A stretch of DNA of 64,000 nt. It comes from Fulvivirga ulvae (GTDB lineage: Bacteria; Bacteroidota; Bacteroidia; Cytophagales; Cyclobacteriaceae). Positions 45,556 through 54,268 of the stretch are shown one piece after another; the stretch's first letter is position 1; the number at the start of each line of letters is the position of its first letter. Below the pieces are notes generated by a model. It was given only the letters and a program-made list of their open reading frames with translations, searched no databases and was not told the DNA's origin. Both the position numbers and the translations under genes were made by a program. Where the stretch lies: NCBI RefSeq assembly GCF_021389975.1, contig NZ_CP089981.1, positions 4,861,501 through 4,925,500 of the forward strand, read 5' to 3'.

Positions 45556-47319
45556 ATGAGGTTTTTTACAATTCTACTTTTTTATTCCATAAGCGTCCCG
45601 CTATTCTCCCAGGAAGATTCAGTTCAGCAGGCACAGCTTTATCTTCAGCAGGCCAACCAGATCTATAGCCAGCAAAAGGAGGCAATAGAAATAGCTAAGG
45701 AGCTGTATGTACAGGCTGCCAACCTTGACCCTGCTAATCTGGAAGCTAATTGGATGGCCGGCAGCCTGTACCTTGAAACCATCAACAAAGATGAGGCAGT
45801 GAAATACCTGCTACGTATTGAAGCACTTAAGCCGTCATACCGCTTTGACTTGCCTTATTTTATTGGTCGCGCGTATCATTACGGACTCGATTTTGACAAA
45901 GCATTGGAATACTATGAACGTTATAAACGTAAATTACTGGGCAATAGAAATTACAGAGGCAAAGACCGTGTGCCGTTGGAGAAGGTCAACAGAAGTATTC
46001 TGGAATGCTCTAATGCCAAAGATATTATTGGTAAACCCGCTCAATATTCAGTCATCCCACTGGGTGAAAATATCAATTCTATCTGGCCGGATTATGCACC
46101 CGTGATCAATAAGGATGAGACAGTAATGATCTTTACTTCAAGGAGGCAGGAAGATAACACCACGGCCAATGTAGATAAAGATAATTTCTATTTTGAGGAT
46201 GTGTTTATATCCCGGAAGTCAGGTGATTCATGGGGAGCAGCAAAGAATATTGGCCCACCTATCAATACCGAATACCACGATGCCAATATAGCCTTGTCGG
46301 CAGATGGCAACAGACTGTACTTGTATAAAGATGAGCAAATGGGAGACATCTATTACTCTGACTATGAAAACGGACAATGGTCTGAGCCGAAATTTCTGAC
46401 CGATAAAATTAACTCCTCCATTTACTCCGAGAATGCTGTATCCGAAACGTCCTCGTCTGACGTCATACTTTATACCAGCAACAGGCCGGGTGGCGAAGGG
46501 GGGATTGATATCTACTATTGTATAAAAGATGAAAAGGGAAACTGGTATAAGTCCAAGAGCCTGGGGGCTGTCATCAATACAAAGTATGATGAGGACAGTC
46601 CTTTTTTAGCACATGATGGTAAAACACTCTACTTCAGCAGTTCCGGTCACAAAGGCTATGGTGGCTATGATATTTTCCGGTCAGTATATGACAGTGCATC
46701 GGGTGAGTGGTCTGCTCCTGAAAATCTGGGTTATCCTATAAATACACCGGATGATGAAATATTCTTTCAAATGACAGCGGATGGCAGAAGGGGGTATTTT
46801 GCTTCCGTGAGAGAGGGGGGTATTGGCTTTACCGATATCTTTATGATCAAGTATCATGGCGATAAGGATCATACGCCTGCCGTATTTCTTACCAAAGAAC
46901 AGGAACAACTTTTCAAGACCCTTGAAGCAGAGCAGCTGGCACAGTCTAATAAATTTGAGGAGCATGAATTGAAGCTGATGGATCATACCCATAAGATATT
47001 TTTTAATACAGACCAGTCGGCAATAAAAGATGAGCATCAGGCCGAACTGGATAGCATAATACGGCTGGTAAAGAAGCATGATGTGCTTAATATTGATATA
47101 GCTGGATTTGCCAGCTCTGACGGTAATCCACGTTACAACCTGGAGTTGTCTCACAAGCGGGCGCTAATAGTGCTTAATTACCTTGTAGGCAAGGGTATAA
47201 GAGAAGAGCGTATTGTGGCCAGAGGGTATGGTGCAATTGACGAAGATACTACTCCTGATCAACAGAGGCGGGCAGATGTCCGTGTGGTAATGAAAGGAAC
47301 CCACGGTAAATCACCTTGA
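45556..47319 (+). CDS. OmpA-family protein with TPR and PD40 propeller domains
   Basis: 587 aa with a signal peptide (MRFFTILLFYSISVPLFSQ). TPR-like helices (~residues 20-140; LYLETINKDEAVKYLLRIEALKPSY) are followed by a WD40-like PD40 propeller (APVINKDETVMIFTSRR, DANIALSADGNRLYLYKD, DSPFLAHDGKTLYFSSSGHKGYGGYDIF) and a C-terminal OmpA peptidoglycan-binding domain (HKIFFNTDQSAIKDEHQAEL, GFASSDGNPRYNLELSHKRA). The order TPR-propeller-OmpA resembles PorE-type T9SS accessory proteins, but no lipobox is present and the link is inference. It follows the two T9SS cargo genes. Confidence 0.85.
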   Translation: MRFFTILLFYSISVPLFSQEDSVQQAQLYLQQANQIYSQQKEAIEIAKELYVQAANLDPANLEANWMAGSLYLETINKDEAVKYLLRIEALKPSYRFDLPYFIGRAYHYGLDFDKALEYYERYKRKLLGNRNYRGKDRVPLEKVNRSILECSNAKDIIGKPAQYSVIPLGENINSIWPDYAPVINKDETVMIFTSRRQEDNTTANVDKDNFYFEDVFISRKSGDSWGAAKNIGPPINTEYHDANIALSADGNRLYLYKDEQMGDIYYSDYENGQWSEPKFLTDKINSSIYSENAVSETSSSDVILYTSNRPGGEGGIDIYYCIKDEKGNWYKSKSLGAVINTKYDEDSPFLAHDGKTLYFSSSGHKGYGGYDIFRSVYDSASGEWSAPENLGYPINTPDDEIFFQMTADGRRGYFASVREGGIGFTDIFMIKYHGDKDHTPAVFLTKEQEQLFKTLEAEQLAQSNKFEEHELKLMDHTHKIFFNTDQSAIKDEHQAELDSIIRLVKKHDVLNIDIAGFASSDGNPRYNLELSHKRALIVLNYLVGKGIREERIVARGYGAIDEDTTPDQQRRADVRVVMKGTHGKSP

Positions 47320-47323
47320 TGAT

Positions 47324-48862
47324 TTACTTTGACTGCTGATACATCCATTCATATATATTGATTGGTTCAACAGAAGGATCATATTCCCAGGTAACACTCT
47401 CAGGGTTATACACCCTGATCCAGCAATTGTGCCCTTCATCGGCGAAAATGGTGAGGTTTACCTCTTTGTCAGGTACAGGGCTACAACCCTGTAGTGCAGT
47501 GATCATATCAATAGATCCCGAAGTAGGCACTTTAGGGTCGTTGGTATTATGGAAAGCCCAAACTGCCATGTCAGAAAGTACGCAGACAGCGTCTACATCA
47601 CCTTCACCTGATATTGGTACTATGGCGGCCGGTATTTCCGGGTGGCTTATGGCGTAATTGAATGTGCCAATGCCACCACCACTCATCCCGGTGATGATCA
47701 CCCTTGACGGATCAGTGGAGTAATTTTCCATAGCAAACTCTACAACTTCATGAATAAACGCTACATCCCAGTCCTCTTCGTTATGCTCTGGTGCTATCAC
47801 TATAAACGGCACATCATGCCCTGAATCGATATACTTGGGTATTGAGCCGTTTTGAATTACTTTGATTTCGCCGGGAGGTGCCACCTCGCCATTGCCACCC
47901 AGAAAAATAATGAGTGGGTGTATTTTGTTTTCAGGGTACTTAAACGCAGCCTCATCCGGTAAATACCGGACATATAAAGCATCTCTGCCTTTAATGTTGG
48001 AAAAGAAAGTTTCCGTGGTCTGGCTTGTATGTGTTGTAAATACAAATTCTACAGCCTTGTCCTGCAATAGAGTGTCAGAAGCATAGCTTTCCGCAACTAA
48101 ATAAGCATATAGCTGTGTTTCTTTTGGTAGGTCATTTACAGTTATAGTTAAGGTTTTTGAAAGGCTGTCGCAGGATATGCGGGCAGAATCCGCCATCAGA
48201 AAACCGGCACCCTCCAGAACCTTTTGCTTGATATTAGCAGGGCTTTTGTCGGAGAGTTCATTTTTAGAAACAATATAATAAAGAGACGAAGGGATATCTG
48301 TTTTTACCTGAAAATCAAAACTTGTAGTACCGTACAAACCTTTAGGCTCAAAAGTAAAGGCAGGGGGGCCGTGCAATTCGCAGGTGACTACAGAATCAGA
48401 ATCTTCATTAATACTAAAAGTGAAAGTGCCCACTTCCTCCTGCAACAAGGTGTCGGACACAAAGCTTTCGGCTGTCACATAGGCGAAAAGCTTTGTGTTT
48501 TTCGGAAGCTGACCAATTGCTATATCAAAATCTTTACCTGCTTCCTCACAAGTTATCTGCGAGGTATTGGCAGTTACCAGGCCATTTCCTGAAAGCGCCC
48601 GGGCTTTAATATTTTCAGCATCTTTTTCTGTTATTTCAAAATCTGATATAAAGTAATAAAGCACTGAGGGGATATCGGTCTGTAAGCGAATTTTAAAACG
48701 GTTTCCATCATATACTCCCAATGGCTGTTTTAAAAAAGCAGGAGGGCCTGCTTCCGCACATTTGCCATCAGGCTCTCCAGGTATAATATTACCATCGTCT
48801 TCCGAACACCTCCAAAAAAATAAAGCCAGGACAACAAATGAGAAATATAGAAATCTAATCAT
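47324..48862 (-). CDS. Lipoprotein esterase with two N-terminal repeat domains
   Basis: 512 aa. The N-terminus ends in LALFFWRCSED, a possible lipobox with Cys. Residues ~35-150 and ~160-280 are two copies of one domain: each has GPPAF, then SVLYYFISDFEITEKDAENIK or SSLYYIVSKNELSDKSPANIK, and SDTLLQ. The C-terminal ~215 residues are an alpha/beta hydrolase: HPLIIFLGGNGE (oxyanion side), nucleophile Ser in GMSGGGIGTFNY, and catalytic-site regions at HNTNDPKVP and ADEGHNCW. Likely a surface or periplasmic esterase or depolymerase; the duplicated domains may bind the substrate. The 138 bp upstream hold nothing recognisable. Confidence 0.78.
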   Translation of the reverse strand: MIRFLYFSFVVLALFFWRCSEDDGNIIPGEPDGKCAEAGPPAFLKQPLGVYDGNRFKIRLQTDIPSVLYYFISDFEITEKDAENIKARALSGNGLVTANTSQITCEEAGKDFDIAIGQLPKNTKLFAYVTAESFVSDTLLQEEVGTFTFSINEDSDSVVTCELHGPPAFTFEPKGLYGTTSFDFQVKTDIPSSLYYIVSKNELSDKSPANIKQKVLEGAGFLMADSARISCDSLSKTLTITVNDLPKETQLYAYLVAESYASDTLLQDKAVEFVFTTHTSQTTETFFSNIKGRDALYVRYLPDEAAFKYPENKIHPLIIFLGGNGEVAPPGEIKVIQNGSIPKYIDSGHDVPFIVIAPEHNEEDWDVAFIHEVVEFAMENYSTDPSRVIITGMSGGGIGTFNYAISHPEIPAAIVPISGEGDVDAVCVLSDMAVWAFHNTNDPKVPTSGSIDMITALQGCSPVPDKEVNLTIFADEGHNCWIRVYNPESVTWEYDPSVEPINIYEWMYQQSK

Positions 48863-49000
48863 TTTCCATTTGATTAATCTTTAATGCCAATAACCACATA
48901 ACATATAGCACGTCAATTGGTTAACCAAAAGGTAAGTTTATTTGAGGTGAATCTTAAACAGGCCTGCTTTGAATGGCAAATAACCTGTTTTGCCTCAGAC

Positions 49001-49891
49001 TTATGAAGGGTCGGTTGCAGGTTTGCTTCTTCTGCTTATAGATTTATAAATCACGCCATTGCCCGGGCTGAATAGAAAGGCCAGCATAAATAGCAATCCT
49101 GCCACTGAAGCCATAGCTCCGGCAATTGAGCCATCAAGCCAGGCGGCCAGATAATATCCACCGGCAGAGATAAATACCCCGAGAACCGAAGTTAGAATAA
49201 GCATTTTCTTTAAATTCTCTGTAAGCATATAAGCCGTAGCCGGAGGCGCGATAAGCAGGGCCACTACCAGTATGGCACCTACCGATTCGAAGGAAGCCAC
49301 GGTAGTTAAAGATACCGCACCCATAAGCAGATAATGCCATACAGCTGTTGATATACCAATAGCGGAAGCATAACCCGGGTCAAAAGTGGTGAGAAACAAC
49401 TCCTTGTAGCCCAAGACAATAAATGCGATCAAAATGATCAATACTGTTCCTGTAATGTAAAGTACCCTTGGCCCCATAACAAGACCCGAGTCGGTGATCC
49501 ACAGATCTAGTGGCACGTAAGCAATTTCACCGTAAAGTACACAGTCCTGATCAAGATCCACCTTACCGGCAAAGGCTGAAACCAGGATTACACCCACTGC
49601 AAATAGCCAGGTGAAAGTTACTCCGATAGAGGCATCGGTCTGTAGTTTGCCTTTTTTATGAAAAAATTCAATGAGAAAAGTGGTCAGTATACCTATGGCA
49701 CCAGCACCTATAAGCATAGTGACAGAGTCTCTTGATCCTGTAAACAGAAAGGCCAGTACTATACCCGGCAACACTGCATGGGAAATTGCATCTCCGACCA
49801 TTGCCATCTTCCTCAGCACCAAAAAGCAACCCAACAGCCCACACGCTATGGCCACTAATGATCCCGCTAATATTATCTGTAATGCTTCCAT
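49001..49891 (-). CDS. Metal ABC transporter permease (ZnuB/TroD type)
   Basis: 296 aa with about eight membrane segments. GSLVAIACGLLGCFLVLRKMAMVGDAISHAVLPGIVLAF is the conserved ABC-3 permease start and ALLIAPPATAYMLTENLKKML is the other conserved block. It forms the transmembrane channel for Mn2+ or Zn2+ with the second permease encoded 160 bp upstream in the same direction. It is the last gene of the operon regulator - binding protein - ATPase - permease - permease. Confidence 0.9.
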   Translation of the reverse strand: MEALQIILAGSLVAIACGLLGCFLVLRKMAMVGDAISHAVLPGIVLAFLFTGSRDSVTMLIGAGAIGILTTFLIEFFHKKGKLQTDASIGVTFTWLFAVGVILVSAFAGKVDLDQDCVLYGEIAYVPLDLWITDSGLVMGPRVLYITGTVLIILIAFIVLGYKELFLTTFDPGYASAIGISTAVWHYLLMGAVSLTTVASFESVGAILVVALLIAPPATAYMLTENLKKMLILTSVLGVFISAGGYYLAAWLDGSIAGAMASVAGLLFMLAFLFSPGNGVIYKSISRRSKPATDPS

Positions 49892-50051
49892 TTTCTTGCT
49901 GGTTTTTGGTTACTGGTGCAGTTAGTTTCCGGGGTGCCGGGATGATTTTTTGAATCACATCGATAACATATTCTCAAATTCCTATAACTCATAATTCTCA
50001 AAATTTCTCTTATCAAAAACCTCATTGACAAATAAAAATCAGCCATCAGAA

Positions 50052-51341
50052 CTACCTGTAAGGAATCTCAGACTGATGCGGGTCAAGTGTAGGATAGTTA
50101 AGTAATTTTTCCAGTCTTGCTTCAAGCTCCGGTGTCAGAATATGCTCAATAGTATCAGCATCATCATGCACATGATCAGGGGCTATGTGCAGGTATTGGG
50201 TCAGGTAAAGCTCCCATAATCTATGCAGCTTAACCGTTCGCTGACCTTTATGCTTACCTGCCTTGGTGAATGACCAGTAGCCATTTTGATTTTTTAGATA
50301 TCCCTCTCGTTTAAGCCTTCTTAACCCGGTTTTTAATGCGGCAGGAACAAATTTCCTTTTAGTCAATATCTCTGCCATAGTCCTCTTTTCGAAGAAGTTT
50401 TTTTCCTCCTCTCCAAGTTGGTAAAGCGCCTTCAGGATATTTTCGTCATTGATCTGCTTTTTGATCCTTCGTTGATTGTTTAGCCGGTACAGTATCCCTC
50501 TTTTAGGTGCCATAAAGAAAGAAACAAAGGCTATGGTAGAAATTACCACAACTATCCACGGGCCCGTAGGCATGGAAGGGGCAACATATGAAATATATGC
50601 CCCCGCTAAGCCGCTAAAAGCTCCGAAAATTGCTGCAAGCCATACCATTGTGGTGATTTTTTCTGTCCAGAAGCGAGCGGCGGCGGCAGGAGTAATGAGC
50701 ATGGCAGCCATCAGCACAACACCTACAGCCTGTATACCTATGACCACCGCAAGTACTGTAAGTGTGGTGAGCAAAAGCTCAATGCCTCTTACGGGCAGGC
50801 CGATAGTGGAGGCAAAATCCTCATCGAATGCCAGCAGAGTAAACTCCTTAAAGAAAAACCATACACTCACGATCAATATGGCAGCGATTACTGCAAATGC
50901 AATAAGATCGTTGCCTACAAGGGACGCCGCCTTGCCAAAGAGGATCTGGTCAAGACCTGTTTGTGCAGCATTGCCTGATTTTTGAATGATGGTGAGCATA
51001 AATATGCCTATCCCAAAAAAAACCGACAGAATGAGCCCGATTGCGGTATCCTCCTTGATCTTGGAGCTTGAGGAAATGATATCGATCAGAATCAATGACA
51101 ACCATCCGGTAGCAAACGCTCCGAGAATAAGAATAATAGGATTCTTCTCCCCATAAAGGATAAATGAAAGACACACACCCGGCAGCACTGAGTGTGCAAC
51201 CGCATCGCCGACCAGGGCTTTCTTTTTGAGGAAGGTAAATGAACCTACAATAGCTGAACTGCCTGTAAGCAGGAGAGAGCCTATGACCACATACCGGATA
51301 TTGGGATCAGCAAATGAAAAGAACTCAAAGAAAGTATCCAT
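50052..51341 (-). CDS. Metal ABC permease fused to a DtxR/MntR-like C-terminal domain
   Basis: 429 aa, about 140 more than a simple permease. Residues 1-285 are an ABC-3 permease (IVGSFTFLKKKALVGDAVAHSVLPGVCLSF, AMLITPAAAARFWTEKI). From ~290 on the chain is cytoplasmic and DtxR-like: ENILKALYQLGEEEKNF, EILTKRKFVPAALKTGLRRLKREGYLKNQNGYWSFTKAG, then KLHRLWELYLTQYLHIAPDHVHDDADTIEHILTPELEARLEKLL, the helix-turn-helix and the metal-binding dimerisation part. It probably senses Mn/Zn on the cytoplasmic side of the transporter or gates transport (inference). Such fusions are known in Bacteroidota. It starts 1 bp before the ATPase stop. Confidence 0.88.
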   Translation of the reverse strand: MDTFFEFFSFADPNIRYVVIGSLLLTGSSAIVGSFTFLKKKALVGDAVAHSVLPGVCLSFILYGEKNPIILILGAFATGWLSLILIDIISSSSKIKEDTAIGLILSVFFGIGIFMLTIIQKSGNAAQTGLDQILFGKAASLVGNDLIAFAVIAAILIVSVWFFFKEFTLLAFDEDFASTIGLPVRGIELLLTTLTVLAVVIGIQAVGVVLMAAMLITPAAAARFWTEKITTMVWLAAIFGAFSGLAGAYISYVAPSMPTGPWIVVVISTIAFVSFFMAPKRGILYRLNNQRRIKKQINDENILKALYQLGEEEKNFFEKRTMAEILTKRKFVPAALKTGLRRLKREGYLKNQNGYWSFTKAGKHKGQRTVKLHRLWELYLTQYLHIAPDHVHDDADTIEHILTPELEARLEKLLNYPTLDPHQSEIPYR

Positions 51342-51342
51342 G

Positions 51343-52155
51343 TCATTTAGCTTTTGGTGTCTTTTCGAACTGCTCCCGGTTAGGGAATCTCTCTCTTCTG
51401 ATCAGGTCGCCTACATCACTTAGCAGCGTCAACTTGCCACCGTAGGTTTCCTGTAAGAGCTCTGTAGTAAAAACCTCCTGAGTAGGGCCGGAGGCTACCA
51501 GCCTCATATTAAGCAGGATCACCCAATCGAAATATTGGGTCACGGACTGCAGGTCATGATGGACCACAATGACCGTATTACCCTTGGCAGACATTTCCCT
51601 GAGTATTTCGATGATGGCTTTCTCAGTTGCAGCATCCACGCCGGCAAACGGTTCATCCATAAAGTACAGGTCAGCTTGCTGGGCCAGGGCACGAGCCAGG
51701 AATACCCGCTGCTGCTGCCCGCCAGAGAGTTGGGATATCTGGCGCCCCGCGTAAGCCTCCATGCCTACTTTTCTAAGGCTATCTATGGCAATGTCACGAT
51801 CGGCCTTCCTGGGCCGGTTGAATAGCCCCAGTTTGCCATATCTACCCATAAGTACCACATCTAAAGCCGACGCCGGGAAGTCCCAGTCCACCGACTCCCG
51901 CTGTGGTACATAGCTGATCCTGTCCCTTACCACTTTCAGATCCTTGTCAAAAAGCTTTACATAACCACTACTATTCGGTGTAAGCCCCATCACCGATTTG
52001 ATCAGCGTCGATTTACCCGCCCCATTCGGCCCTACAATACCAATCAGCTTCCCCGCGGGAAGCGTAAGGTCAATATCCCAAAGCACCGGCTTCCGGTCAT
52101 ACGACACCGTGAGGTCATGCACTTCCAAAACCGGATTATCTACATGTTTAATCAT
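51343..52155 (-). CDS. Metal ABC transporter ATP-binding protein
   Basis: 270 aa. Walker A GIVGPNGAGKSTLIKSV (~residue 40), signature QLSGGQQQRVFLARALAQ (~145), Walker B ADLYFMDEPFAGVDAATE and the switch histidine in VIVVHHDLQS. It energises Mn2+/Zn2+ uptake. It ends 1 bp from the permease start, so they are one transcript. The gap to the binding protein upstream is 275 bp and carries degenerate repeats. Confidence 0.93.
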   Translation of the reverse strand: MIKHVDNPVLEVHDLTVSYDRKPVLWDIDLTLPAGKLIGIVGPNGAGKSTLIKSVMGLTPNSSGYVKLFDKDLKVVRDRISYVPQRESVDWDFPASALDVVLMGRYGKLGLFNRPRKADRDIAIDSLRKVGMEAYAGRQISQLSGGQQQRVFLARALAQQADLYFMDEPFAGVDAATEKAIIEILREMSAKGNTVIVVHHDLQSVTQYFDWVILLNMRLVASGPTQEVFTTELLQETYGGKLTLLSDVGDLIRRERFPNREQFEKTPKAK

Positions 52156-52287
52156 TTTTTACTTTTTACCGTTCATAGTTTACAGTTTTCCGATTATCGG
52201 CTATAACCCCTTCAAGGGGATTGTAAGCGCCGTAGAAATACTTAAACTCCGATTCTTTAACAAACTCAGCTTACCTTATTACTGATT

Positions 52288-52426
52288 ACCCAATCAACCA
52301 ACTCTGGTCTCCCGTCATCTAACCTTAACCGACCCACAAATCCACCGATCACCGGACACCAGTCACCCAATCTTCCGACTCCGGTCCCCCGTCTTCCTGC
52401 CTAACCAATCCACAAATCCACCGATC
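52288..52426. repeat. Two degenerate ~77-bp direct repeats
   Basis: The 17-mer CCACAAATCCACCGATC is found exactly at 52334 and 52410. The preceding parts also match (ACCCAATC, then CCAACTCTGGTCTCCCGTC versus CCGACTCCGGTCCCCCGTC). The repeats lie between the ATPase and binding-protein genes. The function is unknown. Confidence 0.7.
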
Positions 52427-52430
52427 CCCC

Positions 52431-53339
52431 TCACTTAAGTGCCTCAACAATAGTATTCACATTAGCTCTTACCATTCCCACATAAGTCCCTTCAGGCGTA
52501 CCCGCTTCCCCCATGGCATCAGAGAAGAGGTTTCCTCCGATGGTTACTTCAAAGCCCCGCTCTTGCGCTCCCTGCACTACTGCGTTGATTGATTTTTGAG
52601 AAACAGAAGTCTCAACAAATACAGCTTTTATTTTATGGTCTACAATGAACCTCGCAAGTTCGGAGACATCCCTTAGCCCATATTCGGAAAGCGTGGATAT
52701 GCCTTGCAGACCCTTAACCTCGATGCCGTAGGCGTCACCAAAGTAGCCGAATGCATCGTGGGCAGTGATCAGTGTCCTTTGCCCTTCAGGTATGGTAGCT
52801 ATTTGTTCCCTGACCCAAACATCCAGCTCTTCGAGTTGCCTGATATATTTGAGGGCATTGTTATGATAGTAAGCAGCATTGGCTTTGTCCAGCTCCTGTA
52901 GTGTGTGGTCAATTTGCCTTACAGCCTCGACCCACAGCGATACGTCAAACCAGATATGCGGATCATAATTGTTGTTAAACTCAGGTACCTTTCTGAGTTT
53001 GCTTTCCTCTATATTTTGGGCAACAGCCACAACAGGTTTTAGCTTGCTCAGCTTTTCAAGTACCTCGCCCATTTTTCCTTCAAGGTGAAGGCCATTATAA
53101 AAGATAATGTCAGCGCCGGTTAACTTCTGCAGGTCGCCCTGGGTAGCCTTGTAAAGATGAGGGTCTACGCCTGGCCCCATAAGGGAAGTTACATCAGCCG
53201 AGTCACCCGCAATATGGGCAACGGCATCGCCGATCATGCCAGTGGTGGTCACAATGTTCAGTCGTTTGTTTTCAGAATTTTCTTTGGCAACTTTGCCACA
53301 TCCCGCTATTGCAATCAGGCCGAAAATCAGCCACTTCAT
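52431..53339 (-). CDS. Zn/Mn ABC transporter substrate-binding lipoprotein (TroA/ZnuA family)
   Basis: 302 aa from ATG 53339 (MKWLIFGLIAIAGCGKV, lipobox with Cys); a start five codons upstream is possible but disturbs the signal peptide. Metal ligands of the cluster A-I family are visible: His in GPGVDPHLYKATQGD, His in YDPHIWFDVS, His in ITAHDAFGYFG, and the acidic ligand in the C-terminal third. No His-rich loop is present, which slightly favours Mn over Zn. The start codon overlaps the regulator's stop by one base, so translation is coupled. It captures metal in the periplasm for the downstream ATPase and permeases. Confidence 0.9.
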   Translation of the reverse strand: MKWLIFGLIAIAGCGKVAKENSENKRLNIVTTTGMIGDAVAHIAGDSADVTSLMGPGVDPHLYKATQGDLQKLTGADIIFYNGLHLEGKMGEVLEKLSKLKPVVAVAQNIEESKLRKVPEFNNNYDPHIWFDVSLWVEAVRQIDHTLQELDKANAAYYHNNALKYIRQLEELDVWVREQIATIPEGQRTLITAHDAFGYFGDAYGIEVKGLQGISTLSEYGLRDVSELARFIVDHKIKAVFVETSVSQKSINAVVQGAQERGFEVTIGGNLFSDAMGEAGTPEGTYVGMVRANVNTIVEALK

Positions 53340-54007
53340 TATTCTGTAATCCATATATTTTCTGATACTTCTTTTGATATGAAAACTGTCTTTTTATTGT
53401 CGATCAAAATCTCCAGTGAACTGTCAAATTCTACCTTGTCGATCACCCTGATTTTTGCTCCGATATAGGCCCCGATTTTGTCGACATATTGGAGGAAAGG
53501 AGCACTGGCATCTTTAACTGCAACGACCACTCCTTCGTGCCCGATTTTGCAGTCGCCGAGAGCTACCTGAGGTTTCGACTTAAACTCCCCGAATTCGTCC
53601 GGAATCGGGTCGCCATGAGGGTCGTATTTCGGGTAGCCCAAAAACTCGTCGAGCTGCTTGATGAGTAGGGGGGATTTGATGTGCTCCAACTGCTCCGCAA
53701 CCTCATGTACTTCGTCCCAATTGAACTTCAATTTTTCAACGAGAAATGTCTCCCAAAGCCGGTGCTTTCTTACCACCTGGAGTGCCGCCTTTTGACCCAG
53801 CTCTGAAACCTTCACACCCCGGTATTTCTGATATGAGATCACACCTTTGTTTGATAGTTTCTTGATCATGTCCGTGACCGAAGCGGCCTTGGTGTTTAAG
53901 GTGTCGGCAATTGCATTTGTTGAAACAGCCTGCCCGTCATCACCTGATAGATGGTAGATGGCTTTGAGATAATTCTCCTCTGCAAAACTTAGTGTTATTT
54001 CTTTCAT
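53339..54007 (-). CDS. DtxR/MntR-family metal-dependent repressor
   Basis: 222 aa from the ATG at 54007; a TTG three codons upstream adds nothing. The winged helix is EITLSFAEENYLKAIYHLSGDDGQAVSTNAIADTLNTKAASVTDMIKKLSNKGVISYQKYRGVKVSELG. The metal-binding dimerisation domain follows (VRKHRLWETFLVEKLKFNWDEVHEVAEQLEHIKSPLLIKQLDEFLGYPKYDPHGDPIP) and the C-terminal ~75 residues are an FeoA/SH3-like domain (QYVDKIGAYIGAKIRVID). With Mn2+ bound it should repress this operon, of which it is the first gene. Confidence 0.92.
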   Translation of the reverse strand: MKEITLSFAEENYLKAIYHLSGDDGQAVSTNAIADTLNTKAASVTDMIKKLSNKGVISYQKYRGVKVSELGQKAALQVVRKHRLWETFLVEKLKFNWDEVHEVAEQLEHIKSPLLIKQLDEFLGYPKYDPHGDPIPDEFGEFKSKPQVALGDCKIGHEGVVVAVKDASAPFLQYVDKIGAYIGAKIRVIDKVEFDSSLEILIDNKKTVFISKEVSENIWITE

Positions 54008-54013
54008 TATCAG

Positions 54014-54041
54014 CAAATATACTAATTTAGTTGTATCTAAA
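54014..54041 (-). promoter_or_regulatory. Promoter and candidate MntR operator of the metal-uptake operon
   Basis: The minus strand has the perfect -7 box TATATTTG (54021 to 54014). Directly upstream is the dyad TTTAG-N6-CTAAA (54026-54041), covering the space between -33 and -7. This is the place where a DtxR-type repressor would block its own operon. The leader to the ATG at 54007 is very short. Confidence 0.45.
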
Positions 54042-54268
54042 AAATTTTTTAAATTTTGTTTAAAAATATTACCAAAACCTGCCTGTTTGAGTTTAGGCCT
54101 TGAAATTGTAATCTAAAACCTAATTTTTAGACAAGACTAAAAGGTGAATTTTAAATGAAGTAAGCCGCTAAAGGCCTTGCTAGGGGCTTTTTCCGTAAGA
54201 TGATCCAGAAAATTTATGTTAAGAGTTTACTTCAGTTAATGTTATTTAAGTATTTGATTTTTAAATAA

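Noticed and set aside
47480..47510. ACAGGGCT-ACA-ACCCTGT palindrome in the esterase gene as a fourth REP copy
   Set aside because: Only a short part of the motif matches, with 7-bp arms and no outer core. Probably coincidence within coding sequence.
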